DNA from: Edaphobacter dinghuensis
GTDB lineage: Bacteria; Acidobacteriota; Terriglobia; Terriglobales; Acidobacteriaceae
Reading direction: 5' to 3'
DNA length: 64,000 nucleotides
NCBI RefSeq assembly: GCF_014640335.1
Contig: NZ_BMGT01000002.1
Span: forward strand, 124,001-188,000
Shown: one piece after another, positions 1 to 9,689 of the stretch
Numbering within the stretch: position 1 is the first letter of the stretch
Layout of the letters: the number at the start of each line of letters is the position of its first letter
The notes under the pieces: model-generated
Told to the model about the DNA's origin: nothing
The model's database searches: none
Seen by the model: only the letters and a program-made list of their open reading frames with translations
Made by a program: the position numbers and the translations under genes

Positions 1-113
1 ATTTCATCCCAGTCGCAGCCATTTTGGCCAGTATCTATTTTTCTGCTTGCGTCTTTTCCAAACCATAAAGCGTATTCGTAATGAAACCCAAAGCAACTGG
101 GTCAAGGACGACT

Positions 114-2201
114 ATGCGATTGCTGCGCTCCCTCATCTCTGCCGGACAGATCTTTCTCCTTCTCTTCATCACCTCTGCTGCCGCTCAAGCGCAGGCCGAA
201 CAAAAGCCTCCCGTCACCATCACCGACACAGGTACCAACTACATCCTCGCCAACGGCTACGTCACCGCTTCCATCAGCAAGACCACAGGCGACATGGTCT
301 CGTTGAAATATCATGGCCTCGAGACCATGGGATATGTATCCGGCCATCACGCCGGATACTGGGAACAAAATCCCTCCGGAGCCGCACGTAAGACCGATAC
401 CATCACCATCGATCCGGCAAAGAACGACGGCGAGCGTGGCGAGGTCTCCATCAAAGGCTGGTCCGACGGTCAATCCCTAACGGTCCATCCCGTTCCCGAT
501 CCCGGCACCGCTAGTGAAGACTCTGCTTCACAGCTCAATGGCCGACACATCGGGCCGCCTCCCGGCTCGGGTCGCATGGCCAACGCCGGGACCTTCGTTG
601 GCCGCCGTCCCGGCCGCGGAGGTAGAGGCCCTGGGCTCCTCCTCGACATGGAAATTCGCTATACCCTTGGCCGCGGTGACCACGGCATCTATACCTACGC
701 CATCTTCACGCACGAGCCCTCCTACGATGCCACGAGTCTGGGAGAAAGCCGTTACGGTTTTAAGCTCAACAGTCAGGTCTTTGACTGGCTCTCCATCGAC
801 AGCCAGCGCAACGCACTTATGCCCACCAGCTCCGACTGGGATAACGGCTCCGATCTCAACATGAAAGAGGCCCGCCGCCTCACCACCGGCGTCTACAAAG
901 GCCGCGCCGAACACAAGTATGACTACTGCGCCGACCAGTTCGACACTCCTGCCTTCGGTTGGTCCAGTACCAAACACCACATCGGTCTCTACTTCATCAA
1001 TCCATCGATGGAATACCTGAGTAGTGGTCCCGATCACTTCGAGCTTACCGGCCACATCGACGACGGCGACGGTGGCGACCCCACCCTGCTCGACTACTGG
1101 CGCGGCACCCACTATGGAGGTAGCGAGCTGCGCATCAACGCCGGCGAGAGTTGGAACAAGGTCGTCGGCCCCATCTTCATCTATCTCGACTCTGCTGCCA
1201 CTCCCGACGCCATGTTCCGCGAAGCCAAGGCGCAAGCCATTCGCGAGTCGGCCAAGTGGCCTTATACCTGGGTCAAAAATGTCGATTACCCTCAGGCAGC
1301 CCAGCGCAGCACCGTCAGCGGTCAATTAATTCTGAAAGATCCTCAGGCTCCCGGGGCAAAGCTGCCCAATCTTCTTGTCGGCCTTGCCTATCCCGATCAG
1401 ACCGGCGACCTGCCTGCATCATCGCGTATCTTTGGTCCTCAGCGACTAACCTGGCAGAACGATGCTAAGCACTATGAGTTCTGGGTACGCGGCTCTGCTG
1501 ACGGCCACTTCATTATTCCCAAGGTTCGCCCCGGAACCTATGAGCTTCACGCCATCGCAGACGGTGTCCTGGATGAATACGTCAAGGCTGACATCACGGT
1601 AGTTGCAGGACAGCCAGTCGATCTCGGCAAGCTCGACTGGACACCCGTTCGCTACGGCAAACAACTCTGGCAGATCGGCATCCCCAACCGCTCCGCCTCA
1701 GAGTTTCTCAAAGGCAACGATCACTGGCACTGGGGCCTCTACATCGAATACTCAAAACTCTTTCCCAACGGCGTTAACTACACCATCGGCAAAAGCGACT
1801 TCCGCAAAGACTGGTACATCTACCAGGTTCCGCATGTTATCAGCGACGACGGCACTGGTCGCAGCAAAGGCCGCGCTACGACATGGACCATCCATTTCAA
1901 CATGCCGGAGTCTCAACCAAAGGGACGCGCTACGCTACGCCTCGCGCTTGCGGGTGTCAGCACGCGCAGCATTGATGTAGGCATCAACGATAAGCCCGCA
2001 GGAACCGTTACCGGCCTCATCTATAACGCAACCATTAACCGCGATGGCATAGAAGGCTCATGGGTAGAGAAAGACCTCTCTTTCGACGCCACTCTACTGC
2101 GTCCCGGTCAGAACACCCTCACACTCACCATCCCCGCAGGTGGGCTGACCAGCGGCGTCTCCTACGATGTAGTTCGCCTGGAGCTGGCAGATACGCACTG
2201 A
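114..2201 (+). CDS. Rhamnogalacturonan lyase-like protein (polysaccharide lyase family 4)
   Basis: Secreted lyase of about 695 residues, predicted to cleave the rhamnogalacturonan I backbone of pectin by beta-elimination. The start at 114 is preferred because AAGGA lies just upstream and the protein then opens with a clean signal peptide (MRLLRSL, a hydrophobic stretch, then an AQAQA-type cleavage region). An in-frame ATG at 81 lacks a ribosome site. Three parts are visible: an N-terminal catalytic sandwich to about residue 400, a fibronectin-like segment (about 410-510, with a PGTYELHAIADG-type turn), and a C-terminal jelly-roll (about 530-690) with the aromatic-rich NDHWHWGLYIEY and DWYIYQ stretches typical of PL4. 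Length fits the family. Substrate is inferred; catalytic residues were not verified. Confidence 0.85.
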   Translation: MRLLRSLISAGQIFLLLFITSAAAQAQAEQKPPVTITDTGTNYILANGYVTASISKTTGDMVSLKYHGLETMGYVSGHHAGYWEQNPSGAARKTDTITIDPAKNDGERGEVSIKGWSDGQSLTVHPVPDPGTASEDSASQLNGRHIGPPPGSGRMANAGTFVGRRPGRGGRGPGLLLDMEIRYTLGRGDHGIYTYAIFTHEPSYDATSLGESRYGFKLNSQVFDWLSIDSQRNALMPTSSDWDNGSDLNMKEARRLTTGVYKGRAEHKYDYCADQFDTPAFGWSSTKHHIGLYFINPSMEYLSSGPDHFELTGHIDDGDGGDPTLLDYWRGTHYGGSELRINAGESWNKVVGPIFIYLDSAATPDAMFREAKAQAIRESAKWPYTWVKNVDYPQAAQRSTVSGQLILKDPQAPGAKLPNLLVGLAYPDQTGDLPASSRIFGPQRLTWQNDAKHYEFWVRGSADGHFIIPKVRPGTYELHAIADGVLDEYVKADITVVAGQPVDLGKLDWTPVRYGKQLWQIGIPNRSASEFLKGNDHWHWGLYIEYSKLFPNGVNYTIGKSDFRKDWYIYQVPHVISDDGTGRSKGRATTWTIHFNMPESQPKGRATLRLALAGVSTRSIDVGINDKPAGTVTGLIYNATINRDGIEGSWVEKDLSFDATLLRPGQNTLTLTIPAGGLTSGVSYDVVRLELADTH

Positions 2202-2218
2202 TCGAAATGAAAAGAGAA

Positions 2219-3664
2219 TTAGTCGCGGATGCGCTTTTTGATCTCGACACTCAGACGCTTGATCTTCTGGTTCAGCGTCGATAGCGGAATCTTGAAGTAC
2301 TCTGCCGCCTCCGTCTGGTTCCAATGGCAGCGCTCGAGCCGGTCCGAGATGATGCGACGCTCGATCTCTTCCATCAGATCGAAGAGCGAAGCATCAGGCT
2401 TATGGTCGAGCAGGCTAGCGGAGTAGGTGCTGCCCGTCAACTGTGCGGGCAGCAGATCAGGCGTAATCGCATTAGATGTCGCCAGCACTACGCCACGCTC
2501 CATCGCGTTCTCCAGCTCTCGCACGTTTCCTGGCCACTCATGGTCCATCATGATGCGCAGCGTCTCAGGCGTAAGCGACGGCGTCTCGGTTCCATTCTCA
2601 TCCGCATAAAACTTCAGGAAGTGCGCAGCGAGCAGGGGAATGTCCTCACGTCGCAAGCGCAACGGAGGAAGCTCCAGCGTAATCACATTGAGCCTGTAGA
2701 AAAGGTCTTCGCGGAAGCGCCCCTCGCGGACAGCCTCCTGTAGATTGACGTTTGTCGCGGCAATGATGCGGACATCGACCTGAATCTCCTGCACACCACC
2801 CAGGTGCATAAAACGGCGGTCCTGCAGAACGCGCAGGATCTTCGCCTGCATGTCCATGTTCATCGTGCCGATCTCATCGAGAAAGAGAGTGCCGCCGTTC
2901 GCGATCTCGAAGAGGCCTTTCTTCGCGCTGATGGCCGAGGTAAACGCTCCTTTGACGTGGCCAAACAGAGTCGATTCCAGCAGATCCGATGGAACGGCAC
3001 CCGTGTTGACAGGAACAAAGGGATGATCGCGTCGCGGAGAGTTCGCATGGAGCGCCTTCGCGATCAACTCCTTGCCGGTTCCGCTCTCTCCCTGCAACAA
3101 CACGGTCGAGCGGCTCGGCGCTACCTGCGAGATCAGGTCGAAGAGCCGCAGCATGGGTTCGCTCTTGCCGACGATGTTCTCGAAGTTGTACCGCTGCTTC
3201 AGTGTTCGCTTAAGCTGAATGACCTCTTCTTCGGCTTTATGCTTTGCAATCGCAGTGCGAATGTCGGCAAGCAGCTTCTCGTTGTCCCACGGCTTCTGGA
3301 CAAAGTTCTCTGCGCCTGCGCGAATCGCATCAACAACGTTGCCAACTGTTCCGAAGGCAGTAATCATAATGACCGGAAGGTTTGGCTGCATCTCGACGAT
3401 GCGCGGAAGCAGATCGATGCCGCTCTCTCCCGGCAGCGCAAGGTCGAGCAGCAGAAGGTCGTACTCGTTACGTGAAAGCAGGTCGAGTCCGGAGGCACCG
3501 TCGCCAGCCAGGGTGACAGTAAATCCTTCGAGCGTTAGAAGGGTCTCAAGCGACTCGCGAATAGCATTCTCATCGTCAATGATAAGGATGCGGGGTGTTC
3601 CGGCGATGCGGGCCGTACGTTGCAGATGGAGCGACTCTGCTGCCATCTCTGTTGCCTCAGACAT
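2219..3664 (-). CDS. Sigma-54-dependent response regulator, NtrC family
   Basis: Cytoplasmic activator of sigma-54 promoters, 481 residues. The receiver domain (about 24-140) has the acidic pair in LIIDDE and the phospho-acceptor Asp74 in LLLDLALPG. The AAA+ domain has Walker A GESGTGKE (about residue 178) and Walker B LFLDEIG. A Fis-type helix-turn-helix ends the protein. The sigma-54 contact loop reads GAFTSA rather than the usual GAFTGA. The start at 3664 was chosen because its ATG overlaps the stop of the upstream sensor kinase gene (ATGTCTGA, 8 bases), which indicates translational coupling; a longer in-frame extension would run deep into the kinase gene. The kinase is its probable partner. 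Confidence 0.92.
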   Translation of the reverse strand: MSEATEMAAESLHLQRTARIAGTPRILIIDDENAIRESLETLLTLEGFTVTLAGDGASGLDLLSRNEYDLLLLDLALPGESGIDLLPRIVEMQPNLPVIMITAFGTVGNVVDAIRAGAENFVQKPWDNEKLLADIRTAIAKHKAEEEVIQLKRTLKQRYNFENIVGKSEPMLRLFDLISQVAPSRSTVLLQGESGTGKELIAKALHANSPRRDHPFVPVNTGAVPSDLLESTLFGHVKGAFTSAISAKKGLFEIANGGTLFLDEIGTMNMDMQAKILRVLQDRRFMHLGGVQEIQVDVRIIAATNVNLQEAVREGRFREDLFYRLNVITLELPPLRLRREDIPLLAAHFLKFYADENGTETPSLTPETLRIMMDHEWPGNVRELENAMERGVVLATSNAITPDLLPAQLTGSTYSASLLDHKPDASLFDLMEEIERRIISDRLERCHWNQTEAAEYFKIPLSTLNQKIKRLSVEIKKRIRD

Positions 3665-6638
3665 GAATCGTCTTCCTCTCGATATCGCGACGGCCGTTTG
3701 TAGTTGTTTCAGCAGAAACTTGTGGTCTGCTGCCCGAAGCAGGGAACTCGAGCTGGAAGGCCGTCCCGACACCCCGTTCGCTCTCTACATGGATCTTGCC
3801 GGCGTGCTCCTGGATGATTCCGTAACTCACGGCAAGGCCGAGGCCGGTACCTTTATGCTCGCCTTCCTGCGGCTTCGTCTTAGTCGTAAAAAATGGATCG
3901 TAGATGCGGTGCAGATGTTCGCGTTCGATTCCACCGCCGGAGTCCTGGATGCGCACGAAGACGTGTCCCGAACTATTGAATGTGGCAACCTTCAGCGTCG
4001 CATTCGACATACCGAACATTGCATCTTTTGCGTTCAACATGAGATTGAGAATTACCTGTTGCAACTTGCCCTGATTACCGTGAATACGGAAGAGCTGCGG
4101 ATCGAAGTTAGTTTCAATGTGGATCTGCGCCGTCTTCAACTGGTGTTCCAGCAAAGTCAGCGTGTCGCGAAGAAGATCGTTAAGGTCGATATTGGTGAAC
4201 TCCGCTCCGCTCGTTCGCGAGAAGTTCAACAGACCATTGACGATCTCGGAGGCGCGGAACGTCTGTTGTGTAATCTTTTCAAGGACCGGTGCCAGGCGTT
4301 CGTCATCGCGCATATGCTTAGTCAGCATCTGCGTGTAGCTTGAGATAACAGCCAGCGGCGTATTGACCTCGTGCGCAACTCCCGCCGCCAGCAGGCCGAT
4401 CGAGGAGAGTTTCTCCGACTGGGTCAACTGGGCCTCAAGCTGGATCCGGTCGGTGATATCGTCAACCAGAATGATGCGGCCCACCGCGATGAAATCACGT
4501 GTCACCAGCGGAGCGATGGCGATATTGGCGGTACGGATAGTGCCGTCGGGCAGTGCAAGGCGAAACTTATACAGCGTGTGTGTCCCCTGCTCTTCGCGGA
4601 CGCTGTTAAACCTGGCAACGAAATCCGGCGGAAAGACCTCAGAGACCGGCTGGTGCAGCACCTCGGCGCGAGACTTCGAGTACATGCTCTCCATCTGCGT
4701 GTTCCAACTCTCGATACGATCTTCGAGATCGACGGCAAAGACTCCCACATTGATCGACTCGACGATGTTCTCGTGGAACTCCTTGAGTCGCTCAAACTCG
4801 CCGATCTTCTGTTCAAGCCGCTGGTAAAGCTGCGCATTTTGAATGGCGATTCCGATGTAGCCGGCGAGCGATTCCAGCAACTCCATGTCTTCGCTCGAAA
4901 GAAAATCCCCATCGTCAGTCCTACCCAACCCGATGATGGCGACAGTGCGCGTTCCCGATCCCTCCCGGTTGGCAACACGACAAGGAAGGTAATAGTTCAA
5001 GTCCAGATTGCGCGCGCTGCTGCGCTGTGCATCGGGCAACCGAAGAACTTGTTGCGGCGTTTCAAGAAACAGATGATTGTTAGCGCCGGGACGGTCAAAA
5101 TCGAGGAACCGAACATCGAGCGACTGCAGATCGGCGTCCTGAAGATTGGTGAGTCCATGCGAAGCCGCCAGTTCGAAGTGCGGAGCCACCGGAGATCGCT
5201 TGCCCTCGGTCGCCAAAAAAACTGCCACGCGCGTGACAAGCAAGGTCTGTGGGAGACGCTCGACGATCGAATTCAGCAACGCACGCAGATCTGTCTGCGA
5301 GTTCAGGCCTCGACCGAATTCAACCAGCGTCTCCCGATAATCCAGACGTTTCTGATCAAAGATCCGGTCGACACGGCCTTGAATCGCCTTCTTCAACGGC
5401 TCAAAAAGAATTCCCGTAAAGACGATGGCGGCCAGCAATCCCCAGACATGCAGGCTCGGCAGACGTGCCCGCACCATCTCGGCAGTTACCGCGACAATAA
5501 CGAAATAGAGCCCAACCAGCGAAGCCGTTGCAAGCGTGTATGTCACACCGCGCTTGAAGATCAGGTCCACATCCATCAGCCGATAGCGCACGATAGCCCA
5601 ACTGAAGGTAAGCGGTAGAAAGATCAACGACAGCCCGGCGATCTTTGTCAGCAGCGAAGGAACAGACGTGCCCGAGAAATAAAGATATGGGATGACGTAC
5701 AGCAGCGTGAACGGCGTGATCGTGAGCAGTGTGCCACGAGTGAGCCACTTCAGCTGTTGCCGCTCCAATCCAGACTCCGCCCGCTGATAGCGGAAGCGGA
5801 AGACGATGGCAGCGATGACATAGTAAATCGCCAGATATGCGACGGCAATCTGATCGAGCCGATGCCGCAGCAGCTCAGTAGCAGACCAATATTGAAGCGC
5901 AGAGTATTGCAGCGCAATCAAAAAGATTGCGGGTGCATAAATCGCAGCCGTCAGGAAGCTGCGCTTCAGTTTGCTAGGGCGATTGGCCGCAAAGGCGTCA
6001 GAGAAGCTGACCGCAAAATGGACAAATAGTGCAGGCTGAAGCGCCTCCGCGATGATATTGCCCCAATAAATAATCTGGTCGAAGGTATCAAACTGCGTCG
6101 TGTACTTGAACGAGTACAGAACAAAAGACACCAGACAAAAGACGTAAAAATGCGTCGACTTCGGTGCCGTCCATCGTCGAAACAGGACATAGATTCCAAT
6201 GGCAAGATAAACAAGCGCGATAAACCGCAGCCACTGATTGCTGGAACGATCCTGGGGAACAAGGATCACCTGAATGTCGAGCTTCGCCGAGCCCTGGAGA
6301 TCGATTGAGTTCGGAACCGGGCGAAGGATCGAGTAGGTCGCATGAGACCAGATCCCGCTGCGAAACATTTCGCGAACCAAAGGAGCCAGTCGGTCCGTAG
6401 GGCGATCGTTGATGGCTACAAGGATGTCTCCGGTCCGGATACCCGCGCGAAAGCCGGGAGAATCAACCGGTACCCGCTGCGCCCGCAACCCACCTGGAGC
6501 CTCAATCCACGAGACACCGTCGGTCGGCACATCGAAGTGGTTTTCGTGCTGAAGATTAAAACCGGCAAGCACGCACGCGGCCAGCGTCGCTAAAGCGAGG
6601 GCGATCGCCAGAATACGCGTTTGGAAGCCATTCTTCAT
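3657..6638 (-). CDS. Membrane sensor histidine kinase with PDZ, GAF and PAS domains
   Basis: 993-residue kinase, the likely partner of the NtrC-type regulator whose start it overlaps. The order is: an N-terminal membrane segment (about 7-26), a PDZ-like domain (about 45-120, with SPGFRAGIRTGDILVAIN), about eight further hydrophobic segments between residues 135 and 415, a GAF-like region (about 445-605), a PAS domain (about 620-740), a HisKA dimerisation domain with the phospho-acceptor in AHEVNTP (about residue 755), and an ATPase domain with the GTGLGLAVSYG box. If the first segment crosses the membrane, the PDZ lies in the periplasm and may sense peptides or unfolded protein ends; that is inference. 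The 278 bases upstream (6639-6916) form the divergent promoter region shared with the next hydrolase gene. Confidence 0.9.
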   Translation of the reverse strand: MKNGFQTRILAIALALATLAACVLAGFNLQHENHFDVPTDGVSWIEAPGGLRAQRVPVDSPGFRAGIRTGDILVAINDRPTDRLAPLVREMFRSGIWSHATYSILRPVPNSIDLQGSAKLDIQVILVPQDRSSNQWLRFIALVYLAIGIYVLFRRWTAPKSTHFYVFCLVSFVLYSFKYTTQFDTFDQIIYWGNIIAEALQPALFVHFAVSFSDAFAANRPSKLKRSFLTAAIYAPAIFLIALQYSALQYWSATELLRHRLDQIAVAYLAIYYVIAAIVFRFRYQRAESGLERQQLKWLTRGTLLTITPFTLLYVIPYLYFSGTSVPSLLTKIAGLSLIFLPLTFSWAIVRYRLMDVDLIFKRGVTYTLATASLVGLYFVIVAVTAEMVRARLPSLHVWGLLAAIVFTGILFEPLKKAIQGRVDRIFDQKRLDYRETLVEFGRGLNSQTDLRALLNSIVERLPQTLLVTRVAVFLATEGKRSPVAPHFELAASHGLTNLQDADLQSLDVRFLDFDRPGANNHLFLETPQQVLRLPDAQRSSARNLDLNYYLPCRVANREGSGTRTVAIIGLGRTDDGDFLSSEDMELLESLAGYIGIAIQNAQLYQRLEQKIGEFERLKEFHENIVESINVGVFAVDLEDRIESWNTQMESMYSKSRAEVLHQPVSEVFPPDFVARFNSVREEQGTHTLYKFRLALPDGTIRTANIAIAPLVTRDFIAVGRIILVDDITDRIQLEAQLTQSEKLSSIGLLAAGVAHEVNTPLAVISSYTQMLTKHMRDDERLAPVLEKITQQTFRASEIVNGLLNFSRTSGAEFTNIDLNDLLRDTLTLLEHQLKTAQIHIETNFDPQLFRIHGNQGKLQQVILNLMLNAKDAMFGMSNATLKVATFNSSGHVFVRIQDSGGGIEREHLHRIYDPFFTTKTKPQEGEHKGTGLGLAVSYGIIQEHAGKIHVESERGVGTAFQLEFPASGSRPQVSAETTTNGRRDIERKTIHV

Positions 6639-6916
6639 AAGTTACGACAACTTCATTAAGCACATTGTGTACCAAATGAGTATATGACCATTTAGCTGAA
6701 ATAATTGAATGTGGAACTACCACATCTACAGAAAATCATAACCCATTCCGTAATGCTGTTTATCCTTCTACGGTCCAAGGAACAGGTAACCCGACGGTTG
6801 ATCTCTCATCTCCATTTACCCCTTAAGCACGCAGCAAATTCAATTGTTAATTTTTCAGGTGAAACCTGCCTCAAAAAATTAATCTTCTTGTAACATTTGC
6901 TAAGGGGAGCGGAACA

Positions 6917-7783
6917 ATGCAGCACGATGAGGAAATGAGCGAGGCATTTGTCACGGTAGCGGGTAGCAAAATCCACTACCAGCATGCCGGCTCAGGACAT
7001 CCGCTGCTGTTGTTGCATGGCTTGGTGGGCTCGTCGCGAAACTGGCAAAATAACATCCGTTTTCTCGCGCAGGATGCCAGCGTCTACGCCGTCGATCTCT
7101 TCAATATGGGGGAATCGGAACGAGTCCCCGGACTCGATGCCGGACTGGAGGCAACTGCGGACCGTATTGTCGCCTTCATGGACGCGCTGGGTGTGGAGAA
7201 AGCCGATATCGGCGCTCACTCTCATGGCGGGGCGGTCGCTATGATGCTGGCAGCGCGTCATCCCCAGCGAGTGCGCAGTCTTGTCTTATTTGCTCCAGCC
7301 AATCCATATTGCGATCTCGGGAAACAACTGATCCGTTTCTATCAGACGCGATTCGGGGTCTGGTTCGCACGGCAGATTCCTCATCTGCCAAGAATGCTCA
7401 AGGCTACGGCACTCAGCCGGATGTATGGCGATCCTTCCCGCGTTGCCGAGGGCGCGCTCGAAGGCTATATCACTGGATTACATATCCCCGGCACAATCGA
7501 CCATGTGTTGCAGATCGTCCGACGATGGTCTGCCGATATGAGCCTTCTTCGCTCGATGTTATCGAGGCTGAGCGGCAAGCCGACGCTGCTGATATGGGGC
7601 GATCGCGATCGCGCCGTAGGGCTGGTGTCCGGTCAGCAGTTGAAACAGGTGTTGCCGCAGTCGAGCCTCGTCGTCATTCATGGCGCAGGGCACATCGCCT
7701 TTGAAGAGATGCCGGAAATCTGTAACCAAACCATGCGAGACTGGCTCCTGAAGATGCCACATGCCGCTAAAAGCGCTGCTTAG
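6917..7783 (+). CDS. Alpha/beta-fold hydrolase
   Basis: 288-residue cytoplasmic hydrolase; no signal peptide. The oxyanion-hole region is LLLLHGLVGSS, the nucleophile Ser lies in GAHSHGGA (about residue 101), a late acid is in IWGDRD, and the catalytic His is in GAGHIAFEE. A strong ribosome site (AAGGGGAG) precedes the ATG at 6917. The fold is shared by esterases, lipases, haloalkane dehalogenases and meta-cleavage hydrolases, so the substrate cannot be told. The next gene is convergent, ending ten bases away. Confidence 0.88.
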   Translation: MQHDEEMSEAFVTVAGSKIHYQHAGSGHPLLLLHGLVGSSRNWQNNIRFLAQDASVYAVDLFNMGESERVPGLDAGLEATADRIVAFMDALGVEKADIGAHSHGGAVAMMLAARHPQRVRSLVLFAPANPYCDLGKQLIRFYQTRFGVWFARQIPHLPRMLKATALSRMYGDPSRVAEGALEGYITGLHIPGTIDHVLQIVRRWSADMSLLRSMLSRLSGKPTLLIWGDRDRAVGLVSGQQLKQVLPQSSLVVIHGAGHIAFEEMPEICNQTMRDWLLKMPHAAKSAA

Positions 7784-7793
7784 TATTTTATAT

Positions 7794-8525
7794 TCATCTA
7801 TTTAGAGCGTATTGTTCATGTAGCCAGCGAGCGATCTCCTGCTGCATCTGACCCAGCTTAGGAGTGGGCGACTCCGGCGTTCCCTGAAAGAAGTGTTCCG
7901 CTCCCTCAATCCAGACAAGCCGTTTCGGCTCGGGAGTCGAGGCAAAGACCGCCTCCATATGCGCACGCGGACCGAAGACATCATGGTCGCCGCTGATAAA
8001 AAGTTTGGGTTGCGTACAGGCCGCCAGAAAACCATAGGTATAGTCGCGGCCTTCGGCGTGAGCTGGCAAGCCTAACGCAATCAGGCCCTTGACGGAAGTA
8101 TCTCCGCAACCGACACGCAGCCCGACATAGGAGCCGAAAGAAAAACCGGCAACTAATATAGGCAGTTTGAGTCTGGCATCGAGCCATTCGAGCGCAACGC
8201 GAACATCTTCCTGCTCACCCTGTCCGTCATCGAAGCTACCTTCGCTCAGGCCGACGCCGCGAAAGTTGAAGCGCAGGGTTGGCAATCCAAAAGAGCTGAA
8301 CGCCTTCATCGCGTGATAGACCACCTTGTTATGCATCGTGCCACCACCCTTGGGGTGAGGATGGCAAAGCAGAACTGCGAATGGGGCATCTTCATGACCT
8401 GTATTCAGCAGCGCCTCAAGGCGTCCGGCTGAGCTGCGAAGGTCATCTACAGAGATAATTTGCGATGGTCTCTTTTCAGTCATCTCAACTGATTCTATGC
8501 CTGTCTGGTTCGAACTCTGCTCCAT
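7794..8525 (-). CDS. Alpha/beta hydrolase (dienelactone hydrolase-like)
   Basis: Cytoplasmic hydrolase of up to 243 residues. Visible features: the strand-loop LLCHPHPKGGGTMHNKVV typical of small acyl-hydrolases of this group, the nucleophile elbow GFSFGSYVG, an acid in SGDHDVFG and the terminal His in EGAEHFF. The start is uncertain: 8525 gives the longest protein, while an internal ATG at 8483 (MTEKRPS) is equally plausible and closer to homologous starts as I remember them. The HPHPKGGG signature is common in proteins annotated as KANL3/Tex30-like or dienelactone-type hydrolases. Substrate unknown. Confidence 0.85.
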   Translation of the reverse strand: MEQSSNQTGIESVEMTEKRPSQIISVDDLRSSAGRLEALLNTGHEDAPFAVLLCHPHPKGGGTMHNKVVYHAMKAFSSFGLPTLRFNFRGVGLSEGSFDDGQGEQEDVRVALEWLDARLKLPILVAGFSFGSYVGLRVGCGDTSVKGLIALGLPAHAEGRDYTYGFLAACTQPKLFISGDHDVFGPRAHMEAVFASTPEPKRLVWIEGAEHFFQGTPESPTPKLGQMQQEIARWLHEQYALNR

Positions 8526-8645
8526 CGCAGGAAAGACCGCCGCAGAGAAAGCACAGCACGAAACGATTGATTTTTTGATGATTTAACGGGTTTTCCAGTG
8601 GTTGGCCTGAACAGAAATATCCCATGTGTATCGTATGCTGGAAGA

Positions 8646-9680
8646 ATGGCAATTGACCCCATCCAGCTCACAAAACAACTGGTCGATATCGACTCGACCA
8701 CCTACCACGAAGGCGCTGCCGGAACCTTTTTGTACGATTTTCTAGCCTCCGAGGGTTACGCCGTTGAGAAGATGCCAGTCGAGCAGCCCGAGCTGAAGCT
8801 GACCCCTGGCGCGGGAAGTGGGGAGCGGTTCAACGTCTACGCCGCGATGCCTGGCGTTACCCCGGACATCGTTCTTTCGACACACATGGACACCGTTCCT
8901 CCGTTTTTTGGCTGCCGCGAGGACGAGGAGTTTCTCTACGGACGGGGCACCTGCGATGCGAAGGGAATCATCGCCGCCCAGGTAGCGGCTGCTGCCCGCT
9001 TGCGGGCCGCTGGAGTAAAGGTGGGCCTGCTCTTCGTCGTCGGAGAAGAGAGAGACTCGGCCGGGGCAAAGGTTGCCAACAAGTTTCCCAAGGGATCGAA
9101 GTTTCTGATTAATGGCGAACCGACGGACAACCGTCTGGCGCTCGCCACCAAAGGAGCGCTGCGTGTGGAGCTTCGCAGCAATGGACGCATGGCGCATTCG
9201 GCCTATCCCGAACTGGGAGAGTCGGCCATCGACAAGCTGGTAGACGCGCTGCATGACGTAAAGGCGCTGGCGTTACCCGAGGAGCCGGAGATTGGCCCTT
9301 CGACCCTGAATATTGGCTTGATCGATGGCGGACGGGCACCGAACGTCATTGCCGACAAGGCCGAAGCGCACATCCTGATCCGTACCGTTGGCCCCTCGCA
9401 GGAGGTCAAAGACCTGATCCTAAAGGCAGTGGGAGACCGGGCCGATGTTACCTTCTCGCTCGATCTGAGCTATGTCCGGATGCGCCGGGTGGGCAACCTA
9501 CCGACGATGGTGGCCAAGTTTGCGACCGATATTCCAACCCTCACCAACTGGGGCGAGCCGTTTCTCCTGGGACCGGGGAGTATCCACGTGGCACATACAC
9601 CGGACGAGAAGATATCGAAGAAGGAGCTGCTGGAGTGTGTGGAACTTTATGTGGAGTTGGCGACGAGCCTCGTAAAGTAA
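8646..9680 (+). CDS. M20 family metallopeptidase / deacylase (ArgE-DapE type)
   Basis: 344-residue zinc hydrolase that removes acyl groups or amino acids from small amides. The first metal ligand is the His of STHMDTVPP (about residue 80), followed by the bridging Asp in YGRGTCDAKG and the catalytic Glu pair in VGEERDSAG. A dimerisation domain is inserted around residues 170-280. The start at 8646 (GGAAG just upstream) is preferred to an upstream GTG-less extension from 8598. The closest families are acetylornithine deacetylase and succinyl-diaminopimelate desuccinylase. No biosynthetic neighbours settle which, so no symbol is given. Confidence 0.88.
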   Translation: MAIDPIQLTKQLVDIDSTTYHEGAAGTFLYDFLASEGYAVEKMPVEQPELKLTPGAGSGERFNVYAAMPGVTPDIVLSTHMDTVPPFFGCREDEEFLYGRGTCDAKGIIAAQVAAAARLRAAGVKVGLLFVVGEERDSAGAKVANKFPKGSKFLINGEPTDNRLALATKGALRVELRSNGRMAHSAYPELGESAIDKLVDALHDVKALALPEEPEIGPSTLNIGLIDGGRAPNVIADKAEAHILIRTVGPSQEVKDLILKAVGDRADVTFSLDLSYVRMRRVGNLPTMVAKFATDIPTLTNWGEPFLLGPGSIHVAHTPDEKISKKELLECVELYVELATSLVK

Positions 9681-9689
9681 AGCTCGCTG

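Noticed and set aside
3219..5618. Long plus-strand open frames opposite the kinase and response regulator genes
   Set aside because: They mirror strongly conserved kinase and regulator domains on the minus strand, and their own translations show no family features.
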